Below the pieces are notes generated by a model. It was given only the letters and a program-made list of their open reading frames with translations. It searched no databases and was not told the origin of the DNA. The position numbers and the translations under genes were made by a program. A DNA stretch of 64,000 bases from CAWCPR01 sp963797475 (GTDB taxonomy: Bacteria; Chloroflexota; Anaerolineae; Anaerolineales; UBA4823), in the NCBI GenBank assembly GCA_963797475.1, contig CAWCPR010000012.1, positions 62,001 to 126,000 on the forward strand. Reading direction: 5' to 3'. Positions 8,058 through 16,167 of the stretch are shown here, in pieces; position 1 is the stretch's first letter; every line of letters begins with the position of its first letter.

Positions 8058-9504
8058 GGTGCAGCGGCCCCAGCTTCACCGCCTCGCGGGAAAGGATCAG
8101 GATCACCTCCTCACCGCGCTCAGCGGCCTGGATGGCCCGGTGTACTTGAACCTGGCGCTCTTCGCCGTTTCCCTCAGGCAGGACAATCCGCGCCACCGGG
8201 GCAAGTTGCCTGGCTTCTCGCTTCCACTTTTTGACCAGGTGCGGTGGCGTAAGCACGACCGTCACGCCGATAGGCTTTCGGTTTGCCAGAAGAGCCCGGA
8301 CGGTGAGTGAAATGGGCGTTTTCCCATAACCCATTTCCATCAAGCCGAATACGGTCTTTTGGCCATCCAGCAGGGCGCGGGCCATGCCGACGGCTCGTAC
8401 AGCTTGCGCCGGGAGCAACCCTTGCCGGCCGTTCATCGGAGGGAGCAAGCCGTCAATGCAATCTAGGACCTTTTGTTCCCACACCCAGGCTTCTGGCGTC
8501 CCATCCGAGCGTTCATCCACGTAGGCTCGCAGCGAGATGGCGCGATCGATGTCGGCGGCCAGATCGGTGATGTGCTCAAACGGTATTTCGCGCAGGTCTC
8601 CATTTTCCAGTACGTATGCTGTCATCCTGGGAACGGAGAGGGTAATGCGTCTGGTTACACCGTCCTCTGTCTCTTCTTCGCGGCAAGTTTCCATTCGTTG
8701 GATGGCGACCCGTAGATAGCGGCCATCCATCAGGTCGATCGTGCTGCCGTGGCCGGCCAGGTAGGCAGCCCGGTGACCGGGGCGCAGCGGGTGGAGCACC
8801 TGTTGGTCAGCTTCACCCGAAACGGAGTACAAGTCTGGAAGTGGGGACGTTAAAAGCGCAAGCTCTAACTCTTCTTGTGTCAGATGGTTTACCCGAAATG
8901 TCACCGGCCCTTCCGGGAGCGCCGGGATTTCCACAGGCTGCACAACGCCCATTTCCGGCAGCGGGTGGGGTTCGGCGGCCGGTTTGCCGACCAGGATCAC
9001 CTGGTTGGGGCTGGCAGGGTCCTGGCTTTCGAACAGCGCCAGCCAGCGCATGCGCAGCTTTTCTTCAGCCCAGGGAAGCAGCCGTTGGGGGATCACCAAC
9101 GCTGCCACGCCCTCCTTTGACAGGTAGGGGAGGCTGCGCCGTATGATGGTTCTCTCCAAACTCTCCTCGCCGCCGGCCTGGTCGTAAGGAGGGTTGACCA
9201 GAGCCAGGGAGATGGATTTGCGAGACATTACCGTGCGCCGGAAGTCGGCGCAGAGCAGGTTGTCGAGTACCTGGGCAGCACTCTCAGCCCGTTGCGCCTC
9301 GATCTCGACGCCGTAGGTCTCGATCTGTACGCCGGAGGTTTCCAGCGTGTGGGCCAGATAAGCCAGCGCCTGGCCGTCCGCACAGCAGGGATCGAGCAGG
9401 CGGATCGTGCCGCCTCCCGCTGGTTTAAGCAGACCAGCCAGGCGCTTGAGGGCCGCCTGGCTGGTGGGTGTGTAGCCGTAGTTCAAGAGGTGCTCAGTAC
9501 GCAC
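7735..9504 (-). CDS. DUF6094-like methyltransferase domain plus first half of SNF2 helicase
   Basis: GTG start at 9504 behind AAAGGAGG. Residues about 1-180 form a Rossmann-type methyltransferase: motif I LDPCCADGQAL (37-47) and motif IV NPPY (104-107), the adenine-N6/glutamine signature. From about 360 a helicase begins, with Walker A MGYGKTPIS (391-399) and TVVLTPPHLVKKW. Real coding ends near residue 482 (about 8058); the rest of the frame to 7735 is a shadow. Rejoined with 6339-8057 the protein is about 1,050 residues. It starts 11 bp inside the end of the 160-residue gene upstream. Such fusions occur on ICEs and plasmids; DNA modification or anti-restriction is plausible but unproven. 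Confidence 0.75.
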   Translation of the reverse strand: MRTEHLLNYGYTPTSQAALKRLAGLLKPAGGGTIRLLDPCCADGQALAYLAHTLETSGVQIETYGVEIEAQRAESAAQVLDNLLCADFRRTVMSRKSISLALVNPPYDQAGGEESLERTIIRRSLPYLSKEGVAALVIPQRLLPWAEEKLRMRWLALFESQDPASPNQVILVGKPAAEPHPLPEMGVVQPVEIPALPEGPVTFRVNHLTQEELELALLTSPLPDLYSVSGEADQQVLHPLRPGHRAAYLAGHGSTIDLMDGRYLRVAIQRMETCREEETEDGVTRRITLSVPRMTAYVLENGDLREIPFEHITDLAADIDRAISLRAYVDERSDGTPEAWVWEQKVLDCIDGLLPPMNGRQGLLPAQAVRAVGMARALLDGQKTVFGLMEMGYGKTPISLTVRALLANRKPIGVTVVLTPPHLVKKWKREARQLAPVARIVLPEGNGEERQVQVHRAIQAAERGEEVILILSREAVKLGPLHRAGLVPRLFPKTGAGKNLELPDLWSTCRPQGRGGLGNGRSSALWRMGAGLTRSSSAAPLPQQKMPLMRFALCHARTKAAPLAAGRGHPPRRKIRANPQPASDNRRNP

Positions 9505-9976
9505 GAGAAGCCTCCTTTAACAATTCTTGGATTTCCGCTTCGCCCAGGGCCAGGGCTACAAGACCTTGGGCATCGTATGTCTCTAATCCCTTGCCCCAGC
9601 GCTCCGGCGAAGGGAGCCGGCGTGGGACAGGATAGGGGGTGCAGGCGTGCAGGAAGCGATGGAACTGTCTCTCGACTTCCTCCTGCCGGGCGATGAAGTA
9701 ACAGCGACCAGACAGAAAGGGCAGGTAAAGGGTGATGATCTTCTGGGCGATCCCCTGGATGGTGATGCTCTCGATCCGCACCTGAGTTGCCCTGGCCTGG
9801 ATGTGGGCCCAACCGACGTGGGGCTGAGCATCCACATAGCCACCTTTCTGAGCGGCGAAATAGGCGATGGCGCGCGCCTCCTCGCCGGAGGCGATGAGCC
9901 GGGCAAACACCAGTTCCTCTTTGTCGATCGCCACGTCGCGGGCTAAGACCTGGATGTCACGGATTCTCAGGATCAT
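9494..9976 (-). CDS. Hypothetical protein, 160 residues
   Basis: ATG 9976 with GGAGG six bases upstream. No family recognised. The sequence is mixed alpha/beta (MILRIRDIQVLARDVAIDK...) with a segment rich in aromatic and Ile residues (QKIITLYLPFLSGRCYFIAR) and no signal peptide or clear membrane segment. It overlaps the start of the methyltransferase-helicase gene by 11 bp, so the two are translationally coupled and probably act together. Confidence 0.7.
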   Translation of the reverse strand: MILRIRDIQVLARDVAIDKEELVFARLIASGEEARAIAYFAAQKGGYVDAQPHVGWAHIQARATQVRIESITIQGIAQKIITLYLPFLSGRCYFIARQEEVERQFHRFLHACTPYPVPRRLPSPERWGKGLETYDAQGLVALALGEAEIQELLKEASRAY

Positions 9977-10484
9977 CGGCTGCCTCCATCGAGCGCGCCT
10001 GTACTAGGTCCTCACCCGTTCCTCCACCGGCATCCGGTAGATGTCCTTCATGGCGCCGCCAGCCTGTCTTCTCCCAGGTCTCCCGGCAATAGCCGTGCGG
10101 AATGTCCCACTGGTTGCGACCCTCCTCGCTGGCGGCGACGTCTTCAGGGGAAACCGTGCCGCCACACCGGGGGCAGATATCCTTGCGTACAACCTTCCAG
10201 CCGGTCAGATAGCGTTCTTCTACAACCGGGGTCACCACATACCAGACCGGAAGCGCAGTTTCGTAATGGATGGAGGGGTTATCGGGCGCCAGCGTCAGCC
10301 AGTGGTGCAAGAGGTAGCGCTCCTCTTCCTGTAAGTTTTGAACGTCTGGCAGCACGGCCTCGAACACGGCGGGGGATTGGGAACGTACATCCAGGATTTC
10401 CTGGATTTCCCTGGCTGCGCCGGTGAGTTCTTTCTGAAGAACGTTTGCCGCCAGTTCCAGCGCCCGGCGTTCGGAGTGTTTCAA
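9957..10484 (-). CDS. C-terminal part of a zinc-ribbon protein (split gene)
   Basis: The open frame begins at a codon reading MKHSERRALELAAN, but upstream codons in this frame (TLYDWRCIYGRVPTPEDLRE, to about 10640) also look coding, so it is the continuation of 10279-11310 after a frameshift near 10620-10660. It carries a Cys pair CPRCGG and a helical segment. A third frame gives a credible alternative end (MKDIYRMPVEERVRT, stop at 10004), implying a further shift near 10055; that end would leave a normal 27-bp gap to the next gene. Function unknown. Confidence 0.5.
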   Translation of the reverse strand: MKHSERRALELAANVLQKELTGAAREIQEILDVRSQSPAVFEAVLPDVQNLQEEERYLLHHWLTLAPDNPSIHYETALPVWYVVTPVVEERYLTGWKVVRKDICPRCGGTVSPEDVAASEEGRNQWDIPHGYCRETWEKTGWRRHEGHLPDAGGGTGEDLVQARSMEAADDPENP

Positions 10485-11310
10485 CGGTAGGACTCGGATA
10501 GCAGCCGCAGCCGGCCACCCTAGTCCATCGACTTCCCAATTTGGTTCCTCGCGGAGATCTTCGGGAGTTGGGACCCGGCCGTAGATGCAGCGCCAATCGT
10601 ACAGGGTTCCGATCTGGCAGCGATGCAGTCCCGTGACGGAGTCCCGTGCTTCCGTCCGTCAAAAGGATAAGACCGGCCCGGCACTCGCTTGAACAATGGT
10701 CGCGGCTCATGTCCCGCGGGTCGCCGCTGTCCTTGAGCACCAGCGTAGAGAGCAGCTTGTCCGTCCTCGGCAAGACGAAGCGCGCCGCAAGCGGGTTGTA
10801 ATTTTTCCAGGTGACATCGATAACGAAACCCGGGTCCCCGGCGGTCGAACGCACCTGGAAAGCTGCGTTACAGCGATCACACCAGGCCGAAGCTAGGTCG
10901 AGCGTGGTAAAAGACGTTCCGGAGCAGAGCGGGCACTGGATCAGGGCGAAGGGTGGCAGCTCGCGGCATGTTTGGTATAGCGTCACGCCGAAATCCACTT
11001 CTAAAATTGCACCCAAACTGCGAAAGGCGTTCAGGGCTGTGACGACTTGCGGGTCGGTCACTTCGCTGTAGCGGCGCTCTGGCAACGGGGATTCCAGGGC
11101 GAGGACCTCTCCGGAAGGGGTGCGGTAAAGGTATTCTGTTTTCTGATCGGGCCAGGTTTCAACCGGGTCCAACTCGACCAGCCAGGTTCCTGTGGGTATG
11201 ACGACTTCTCCTCCACCTCGCTGCAAGGCGTAGCGGGCGTGAAAATCCCAGGATGTGGGCTGGTGAAAGGTAATATGCTCTGTCAGACAGAGAACACGTC
11301 GAGTTTTCAT
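10279..11310 (-). CDS. N-terminal part of a zinc-ribbon protein (split gene)
   Basis: The best start is ATG 11310 (GGAGG five bases upstream; the frame opens four codons earlier at a TTG). About 220 residues are genuine: MKTRRVLCLTEHITFHQ, then a paired zinc ribbon CPLCSG...CDRCNAAF (about 150-180) and an acidic/aromatic region. After about 10650 this frame becomes arginine/proline-rich shadow, while the 9957-10484 frame takes over. The rejoined protein is about 430-450 residues. It follows a parB-like gene and a perfect hairpin, and precedes the coupled 160-residue and helicase genes. No family recognised. Confidence 0.55.
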   Translation of the reverse strand: MKTRRVLCLTEHITFHQPTSWDFHARYALQRGGGEVVIPTGTWLVELDPVETWPDQKTEYLYRTPSGEVLALESPLPERRYSEVTDPQVVTALNAFRSLGAILEVDFGVTLYQTCRELPPFALIQCPLCSGTSFTTLDLASAWCDRCNAAFQVRSTAGDPGFVIDVTWKNYNPLAARFVLPRTDKLLSTLVLKDSGDPRDMSRDHCSSECRAGLILLTDGSTGLRHGTASLPDRNPVRLALHLRPGPNSRRSPRGTKLGSRWTRVAGCGCYPSPTVETLRTPGAGTGGKRSSERTHRRSQGNPGNPGCTFPIPRRVRGRAARRSKLTGRGALPLAPLADAGAR

Positions 11311-11326
11311 GACGACCTCCAATTGT

Positions 11327-11364
11327 GGAAAGGGCGCGGGGATAGCCTTACCCGCGCCCTTTCC
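11327..11364 (-). terminator. Perfect 14-bp hairpin between genes
   Basis: GGAAAGGGCGCGGG / CCCGCGCCCTTTCC around a 10-nt loop. Downstream of the second parB-like gene on the minus strand. The T-run is weak, so this may be a transcript-stabilising or Rho-aided site. Confidence 0.5.
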
Positions 11365-11429
11365 AGCTTCAAACGGTTGTGAAGCTCCGCACGGCCGTGA
11401 AGTTTCACCCTCATGTTTCCGATTCCATG

Positions 11430-11461
11430 CTGAACCCAGTTCAGCGCTGAACTGGGTTCAG
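11430..11461. promoter_or_regulatory. Perfect 32-bp palindrome, candidate parS/operator of the second ParB
   Basis: It is built from two 15-bp palindromes, CTGAACCCAGTTCAG (11430-11444) and CTGAACTGGGTTCAG (11447-11461), separated by CG, so the whole is also a perfect inverted repeat. It overlaps the stop codon of the parB-like gene, as the TGTAGAA palindrome does for the first ParB-like gene. Its length and nested symmetry suit a partition site or operator better than a terminator; there is no T-run. Confidence 0.55.
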
Positions 11462-12210
11462 CCCTGGAGCTGACGGATTTTCACCCGCCAGACCTCGAAG
11501 CGGGATTCCTTCGGCAGCTCTGCCAGGATTTGAGCCAGCGTCTCAACGGACAGGCAGCCAAACAACTCCTCGATGCTAACGGGCTTCGCCTGCTCTACCA
11601 GTTCGGGCAGGGCGGGCACTGCGGCCTGCCGGCGGGCGTACTTTGCCTGGCGGACGGTTTTGGCAGTGACGTGTGAACGTGTTCGCGCCTCGTCCTCCGC
11701 CAGGAGTTGCTGCTGCTCTTCCTGTGGCAGGCTGGCGATCTGGAAAGCCACCCCGGGGGCAATTTCCCCTGTTTCGACCTTCTCGGCCAGTTCAGGTACC
11801 AGACGGTTGAGCTTCGCCACCCGCCGGATGCGCGCCACGCTGGAAAATCCGGCGCGGGCGATCTCCTTTTCGGAAAGGCCGCGCCGCTGAAGCTCCCGGA
11901 TGGCCTCCAGTTCGGCCACCGGGTTTTCGGAACGAGTGGCGTGAGCCAGGAGGGTGACTTCCGGCCCGCCCTCTTCCAGGAGAATGGCAGGGATTTCTTC
12001 CAGGCCGGCCTGTACTGCGGCCGCGACGCGCCGCCGGCCGTCCAGGATCTTGTACCCAACGGCGCTTACATCGCTCATGTCTTCATTGCCCCCATTGCGC
12101 TGGACCAGGATGGGTGTCAGTACGCCCTTCTCTCGGATCGATTTAAGCAGTTTAGCCCGGACTTGCATGCCGGGCGAAACGTGAAGTTGGGAAATGGGTA
12201 TGTGTATCAT
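11458..12210 (-). CDS. parB: ParB/RepB/Spo0J-family protein
   Basis: 250 residues, ATG 12210 behind GAGGAGGAA. It is shorter and more typical than the first ParB-like protein. N-terminal ParB fold with the box KILDGRRRVAAA (about 54-65); the recognisable second motif is ATRSENPVAELEAIRELQRRGLSEKEIARA (from about 91), followed by helix-turn-helix SSVARIRRVAKLNRL. No ParA partner is seen in the window. It begins immediately after the stop of the 82-residue gene (12211), consistent with one leftward operon. Likely roles are plasmid/ICE partition or transcriptional control via the palindrome at its 3' end. Confidence 0.85.
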   Translation of the reverse strand: MIHIPISQLHVSPGMQVRAKLLKSIREKGVLTPILVQRNGGNEDMSDVSAVGYKILDGRRRVAAAVQAGLEEIPAILLEEGGPEVTLLAHATRSENPVAELEAIRELQRRGLSEKEIARAGFSSVARIRRVAKLNRLVPELAEKVETGEIAPGVAFQIASLPQEEQQQLLAEDEARTRSHVTAKTVRQAKYARRQAAVPALPELVEQAKPVSIEELFGCLSVETLAQILAELPKESRFEVWRVKIRQLQG

Positions 12211-12459
12211 TTATTCCTCCTCGCTTGCCGGGAATAAGGCCGGCATTCCATCTTCATGGCAGATGTCGTTCATCCATTCGCGGAAAGCCTGCCAGTCGGG
12301 TTCCGGGCTGCCACCTTTCCAGTCCTTGACGGCGGCACGGAGCTCGGCGCGCCATTCACGCACTTCTTCGGCCATCAGGTCGGTGAGTTCCAACAGAATC
12401 TGGCCGAGGAAGGCATAGATCGTTCGGATATCCTCCGGGACCTGTAGTGCTTCTGTCAC
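12211..12459 (-). CDS. Small acidic hypothetical protein
   Basis: 82 residues from GTG 12459 (AGGAGG upstream). Predicted all-helical and rich in Glu/Trp (VREWRAELRAAVKDWKG). No family recognised. It sits between the 245-residue gene and parB with no gap to parB, so it is translationally coupled. Confidence 0.65.
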   Translation of the reverse strand: MTEALQVPEDIRTIYAFLGQILLELTDLMAEEVREWRAELRAAVKDWKGGSPEPDWQAFREWMNDICHEDGMPALFPASEEE

Positions 12460-12460
12460 G

Positions 12461-13198
12461 TCATTCCTCCTCTAAATAGACCGGGAGCCCGCTGTTACAG
12501 GCCGTCTGGTAGTTGCGTTCCGTCGCCTCCCCACCCTGGATCACGGCCAGGTTGCTGATGGGCAAAGCGAGGAAGATCCCGTGCTGGTAGGTAGGAATGA
12601 CGCCTTCAGGCCGGGGATAGCCGTGATATTCCGTGCCGCCCTCGATCCGGCGCAGCGCCTTTCCGCTATCATCCGGCTGATCAGGCAGATCGTGCCACCA
12701 CAGCCCGGCGCACATTTCTGGCAATGGGGAGAGAGCATGAGCATCTATACCCTTGGGGCATTGCACCAGGGGCGGTTGGGGATAAGCAGAGAAATTTTCG
12801 ATCACTGCCCGAGCGTGGATCAATACCAGGCGGCTGCCGGGTCCCAGCCTGGAGAAGTCCAGGTTGGCTGGAAGGCGGCGGGAGGCGCCCAGGCGGCGGG
12901 TTTCTTCGACGTAGTCAGCAGGGTAGGGGTAGAACTCTTGCCCCACCACGTCGAAGATGTGGTGGACGCTGTCCCAAACCGGTTTGCTTAGAAGCGAACG
13001 TTTCGCATTTTCTATGTTGATCTCGATTAACTTGACGCCCACCGCTGCAAGCCCTAGCTGGCTGGTATCAATTGGTATGGGCGGGTCGATGATAAAGTAT
13101 TCGATTGGCAGCCCGTCCTCGGACAGGCGCGTTTCGGCGTACACACCGCCGCGGATGCGCCGGCCGCAGGCGCGGCCTACCGGTGAAGTTGTGATCAT
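12461..13198 (-). CDS. Hypothetical protein, 245 residues
   Basis: ATG 13198 with AGGAGG at good spacing. No family recognised. Segments include GVYAETRLSEDGLPIEYFIIDPPIPID near the N-terminus and a central region (FSRLGPGSRLVLIHARAVIENF). No signal peptide, no membrane helix and only a few scattered cysteines. It is second in a leftward run radC - this - 82-residue gene - parB, which suggests an element maintenance role but nothing specific. Confidence 0.65.
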   Translation of the reverse strand: MITTSPVGRACGRRIRGGVYAETRLSEDGLPIEYFIIDPPIPIDTSQLGLAAVGVKLIEINIENAKRSLLSKPVWDSVHHIFDVVGQEFYPYPADYVEETRRLGASRRLPANLDFSRLGPGSRLVLIHARAVIENFSAYPQPPLVQCPKGIDAHALSPLPEMCAGLWWHDLPDQPDDSGKALRRIEGGTEYHGYPRPEGVIPTYQHGIFLALPISNLAVIQGGEATERNYQTACNSGLPVYLEEE

Positions 13199-13225
13199 AT
13201 TTGCCTCCTGACTTCCCTACTCGAG

Positions 13226-13933
13226 TTATGCGGTGAAGCCCAAATTTCTTTCCTTGAGCGATACAAAGCGCCCACCAGCGACGATCAAATGGTCGAGCGC
13301 TTGAATGTCCAGCAGCTTGCCGGCCTGGACGATGGCCCGGGTGACGGCCACGTCGTCCGGGCTCGGGTCGACCACGCCACTGGGGTGGTTGTGGACGACG
13401 ATCAGGGCGGCGGCGTTGCGGCGGATAGCCGGGCGGAAAACCTCGCATACCCGAACCTGGGCCGAGTTCAGGTTACCCTGGTAGATCTCCACAATCTCGA
13501 GCACCCTGTTGCGGGTATCGAGCAGCATAACCCGCAGGTGCTCCTGCTCCAGGGTGCTCATCTCGGGCAACACCAGGGCGGCGGCATCGGCCGGGCTATG
13601 GATAGCTGGACGCTCTTCGGGCATCTCGCCAGCCAGGCGCACACCCAGTTCCAGGGCGGCCCGGACGCGGACCGCCGTCTGTGGGCCGATGCCCTTGATA
13701 GCAGCCAGCTCACCCAGCGTGGCCGAGGCCATGGCGCGCAGGCTGCCAAAAGCGGCCAGCAAACGTTCGGCAGTTTCGAGCTGGTTGGGGCCTCCGATCA
13801 GCGCCGCCAGGAGCTCTACCCGGTTGCAGGCGGAAGGCCGTTCAGCCACACGGCGCACAGGCTGCTCGAGCGCCGGCAGGCGCGCCAGGCGCCGGTCAGG
13901 CGCAATGGAGAGTATCAGGGGAAGCTGTCGCAT
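13226..13933 (-). CDS. radC: RadC-family JAB/MPN protein
   Basis: 235 residues from ATG 13933 (GGAGG five bases upstream; a start seven codons earlier is less likely). The N-terminal helix-hairpin-helix (ELAAIKGIGPQTAVRVRAALELG) is followed by the JAMM zinc-metalloprotease motif in LIVVHNHPSGVVDPSPDD. RadC/YicR proteins are common on plasmids, ICEs and phages, often as anti-restriction-linked genes; the old DNA-repair assignment is doubtful. Length is normal. It is transcribed leftward after a strong terminator that follows ssb. Confidence 0.92.
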   Translation of the reverse strand: MRQLPLILSIAPDRRLARLPALEQPVRRVAERPSACNRVELLAALIGGPNQLETAERLLAAFGSLRAMASATLGELAAIKGIGPQTAVRVRAALELGVRLAGEMPEERPAIHSPADAAALVLPEMSTLEQEHLRVMLLDTRNRVLEIVEIYQGNLNSAQVRVCEVFRPAIRRNAAALIVVHNHPSGVVDPSPDDVAVTRAIVQAGKLLDIQALDHLIVAGGRFVSLKERNLGFTA

Positions 13934-13994
13934 GACGCCTCCAGTACAAGGCAAAACTTCTTTCCAGACATTTCGTCCTCCTGACTGAACGTGA

Positions 13995-14024
13995 AAAACG
14001 GCTGGCGGAATCGCCAGCCGTTTT
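13995..14024 (-). terminator. Strong bidirectional terminator
   Basis: Perfect 13-bp stem AAAACGGCTGGCG / CGCCAGCCGTTTT with loop GAAT, between ssb and radC. Confidence 0.8.
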
Positions 14025-14094
14025 CGATCCGGTGAGGGGGGAGGTTACTCCAGATAGAAACTGGGGCAACCTATTGTTGAGTCGCAAGCGAGCT

Positions 14095-14502
14095 TTAGAA
14101 GGGGATCTCCTCTTCGACCTGCTCAGCCGAGGGGCCATTGCCCTCCTCGCTGTCTCCTCGGCCAGCGAGAAAGCGCACGATGCTGGCGTTGACTTCGAAG
14201 GAGGAACCGGGGCCGTTTTGCCCTTGCCAGATGCGCGGTCTGCCGGTGCTTAGATCGGGGATCAAGCGCCCCTCGATCAGCACCAGACCGCCCTTGTGCA
14301 GGTACTGGTTGCAAACCTCGGCTTGTTTCCCCCAGGTGGAGACACGGAACCAGATGGTCTCCTTGACTTGTTCCCCGTTCGAGCTGGTATATTGGCGGTT
14401 GGTTGCGACGTTGAAGTTCGTGACGGCTTGCCCTGCCGGGGTATAACGCATTTCGGGATCTTTTCCAAGACGGCCGACGATGATGAGGGTATGGTATGAC
14501 AT
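14095..14502 (-). CDS. ssb: Single-stranded DNA-binding protein
   Basis: 135 residues, ATG 14502 with AAAGGAG. The OB-fold is typical: LIIVGRLGKDPEMRYTPAGQAVTNFNVATNR at the start, TIWFRVSTWGKQAEVCNQYL (about 49-68) and KGGLVLIEGRL. The acidic C-terminal tail ends in EEEIPF, the tip that recruits partner proteins. It is shorter than chromosomal SSB (about 170), as is usual for plasmid/ICE copies. It lies between the primase-like gene and radC. Confidence 0.95.
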   Translation of the reverse strand: MSYHTLIIVGRLGKDPEMRYTPAGQAVTNFNVATNRQYTSSNGEQVKETIWFRVSTWGKQAEVCNQYLHKGGLVLIEGRLIPDLSTGRPRIWQGQNGPGSSFEVNASIVRFLAGRGDSEEGNGPSAEQVEEEIPF

Positions 14503-14541
14503 AACAGGTGGTCTCCTTTCATTCTACAATTTGCTTAGAAA

Positions 14542-15522
14542 TTACACCCCTTCCGGCCACCAGCCACCGAGCACAGCCAGGTCGGGATCCATGCCGCCGG
14601 GGGTACGGGCCAAGCAAACTTGGCCTTTGCCCCGCCGGATAGCTGCCCTGAGCGCCTTTACCCAACCCCGGCCAGCCTCGTCTAAATCGGGGATCAAAAG
14701 GTAATCGTAGGGGTGTTGGCTAAACCACTCCAGCATTGGGCGGGAGGAAGAGGCTCCGCCGGTGTAAACCACACCAAACGCCCGATCTTCCCGGCGGTCC
14801 CGCAGAGCCTGGGCGATGACCAGCATGTCTAGGAGCCCTTCCAACACGATGACCGTTCGGGTCTGGACGGATAGGCGCCAGGATCCCAAGGGGCGGGTGA
14901 GCCGCCCCCAGGTCTGGTATTTTGTAGTTGGGCGTAGCCCAACTTCGTCCCCGTTCTGTCGCAGGTGGCGCACCTGGATTGTGGTGGGGTTGACAGGCGG
15001 ATCGGCATACACCAGCCCACCAGCCCAGAGCCAATGCCCGTCGTAGGCCACCAGGCGGGCCTGGCGAGCAGCCTGCACCGCCTCCAAGTGTACATTGGGC
15101 AATGGCACTCCATAGCCCAGACCGTAGGCCAGGGTGACGTGGAGGCGCAGGCCGCGCTGGGTGATGAACTCCTCCGCTGGAGAGCCCGGCAGGGCGGCGC
15201 GGGCCTCGGACAAAGCTTCATTCAACCTGGCGACCTGAGGCGGCTCCTTTACCGTGGGAGCTGTTGTTGGGAGGGGTCGCCAGGAGCCCAGCTTTCTCCG
15301 AAGGGCGGATAGGCTGGGACCGCTCGCTCCGCAGCGCAGGCATTTCCAGTAGCCCTCGTCCAATTGAACGCCGAAGTTCGGCCGGCCGCGGCTGCCGCGG
15401 CGGGCAATGTCATCGTGGAAAGGGCACCAGAAGATGGCCCAGCCGCGGTGGCGTTCCACTTTGACCGGGGGACCCAGGAGTTCTATGGCTACGCTGAGGA
15501 TGTCCATTGCTCCCTTGACCAT
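14542..15522 (-). CDS. Primase-like protein with CHC2 zinc finger and TOPRIM domain
   Basis: 326 residues, ATG 15522 (an ATG five codons later is also possible). The zinc finger is WCPFHDD...WKCLRCG (about 33-63). The TOPRIM domain shows VIVLEGLLDMLVIAQAL (catalytic Glu) and YDYLLIPDLDEAG (Asp-x-Asp). It lacks the C-terminal helicase-binding domain of DnaG and is short for a full primase (about 600), matching plasmid/phage-type primases. It lies just upstream of ssb in the leftward operon, supporting a replication role. Confidence 0.85.
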   Translation of the reverse strand: MVKGAMDILSVAIELLGPPVKVERHRGWAIFWCPFHDDIARRGSRGRPNFGVQLDEGYWKCLRCGASGPSLSALRRKLGSWRPLPTTAPTVKEPPQVARLNEALSEARAALPGSPAEEFITQRGLRLHVTLAYGLGYGVPLPNVHLEAVQAARQARLVAYDGHWLWAGGLVYADPPVNPTTIQVRHLRQNGDEVGLRPTTKYQTWGRLTRPLGSWRLSVQTRTVIVLEGLLDMLVIAQALRDRREDRAFGVVYTGGASSSRPMLEWFSQHPYDYLLIPDLDEAGRGWVKALRAAIRRGKGQVCLARTPGGMDPDLAVLGGWWPEGV

Positions 15523-15532
15523 ATTAGCAAAG

Positions 15533-15751
15533 TCAGGGAGATGGAGTCCGTTTGGCGTCCTGTATGGCCGGGCTTTCGACCAGGGTCAGCGTTTCCTGGC
15601 CCAGGATTTCCTCTATCTCGGTCCTGGTCGCGCCTAGAGCAGTCAGGGCGTCGTAGAGGAGCAGCCCGGCTGGAAGGTTGGTGATAGGCCAGCCGGGTAG
15701 CCTTCGCAGCTCAAGGACGAGCGGTTGCAGTCGTGCGAGAACACCGTTCAT
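15533..15751 (-). CDS. Small hypothetical protein
   Basis: 72 residues, ATG 15751 with AAAGGAG. Helical, with leucine-rich segments (LARLQPLVLELRRLPGW, ALTALGATRTEIEEILGQE). It ends 10 bp before the primase-like gene, so it is co-transcribed with it. No family recognised. Confidence 0.6.
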   Translation of the reverse strand: MNGVLARLQPLVLELRRLPGWPITNLPAGLLLYDALTALGATRTEIEEILGQETLTLVESPAIQDAKRTPSP

Positions 15752-15960
15752 GAGATTCTCCTTTCCAATCCGGTAAAGTCAGTTTGGGATAGTGTCCTGC
15801 CTTTGCCTTCATCCCCGTGGGCAGGTCGCACGGGATGTAAGATCCGGGGCGGGAGGGGAACCCGCCGTTCTGAAAGGGTAGAAACCCCGCCTGGCGGCGG
15901 GCTGGTCCCCGAGTTGGGCTCGCGCCTCGGGCGGCGCTATTCGGTTGTCGTAAAATGTGC

Positions 15961-16167
15961 TCAGTTCAGGAGCTGGATGCCTAACTCCCCGGCCAGGGTG
16001 CGGGCAGCTCTGAATTCTTCGTCCGTGCGGCACCAACGGCGAAGTGTATTTTCTGGGATGGCCGGATCTTCGGCAATTCGCCGGGTTGGTGCAGAAAGCT
16101 CTATTCGATACAACAGATCTCTGACCTCGCCTGAGAGTTCAGAAGAAGCGGTTTGGTTATTCTTCAT
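15961..16167 (-). CDS. Small helix-turn-helix-like protein
   Basis: 68 residues from ATG 16167 (GGAGA upstream); a longer frame to 16278 is unlikely. It has a possible helix-turn-helix (TRRIAEDPAIPENTLRRWCRTDEEF), reminiscent of small excisionase/Cro-like proteins, but this is a weak resemblance. Unknown role. Confidence 0.5.
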   Translation of the reverse strand: MKNNQTASSELSGEVRDLLYRIELSAPTRRIAEDPAIPENTLRRWCRTDEEFRAARTLAGELGIQLLN

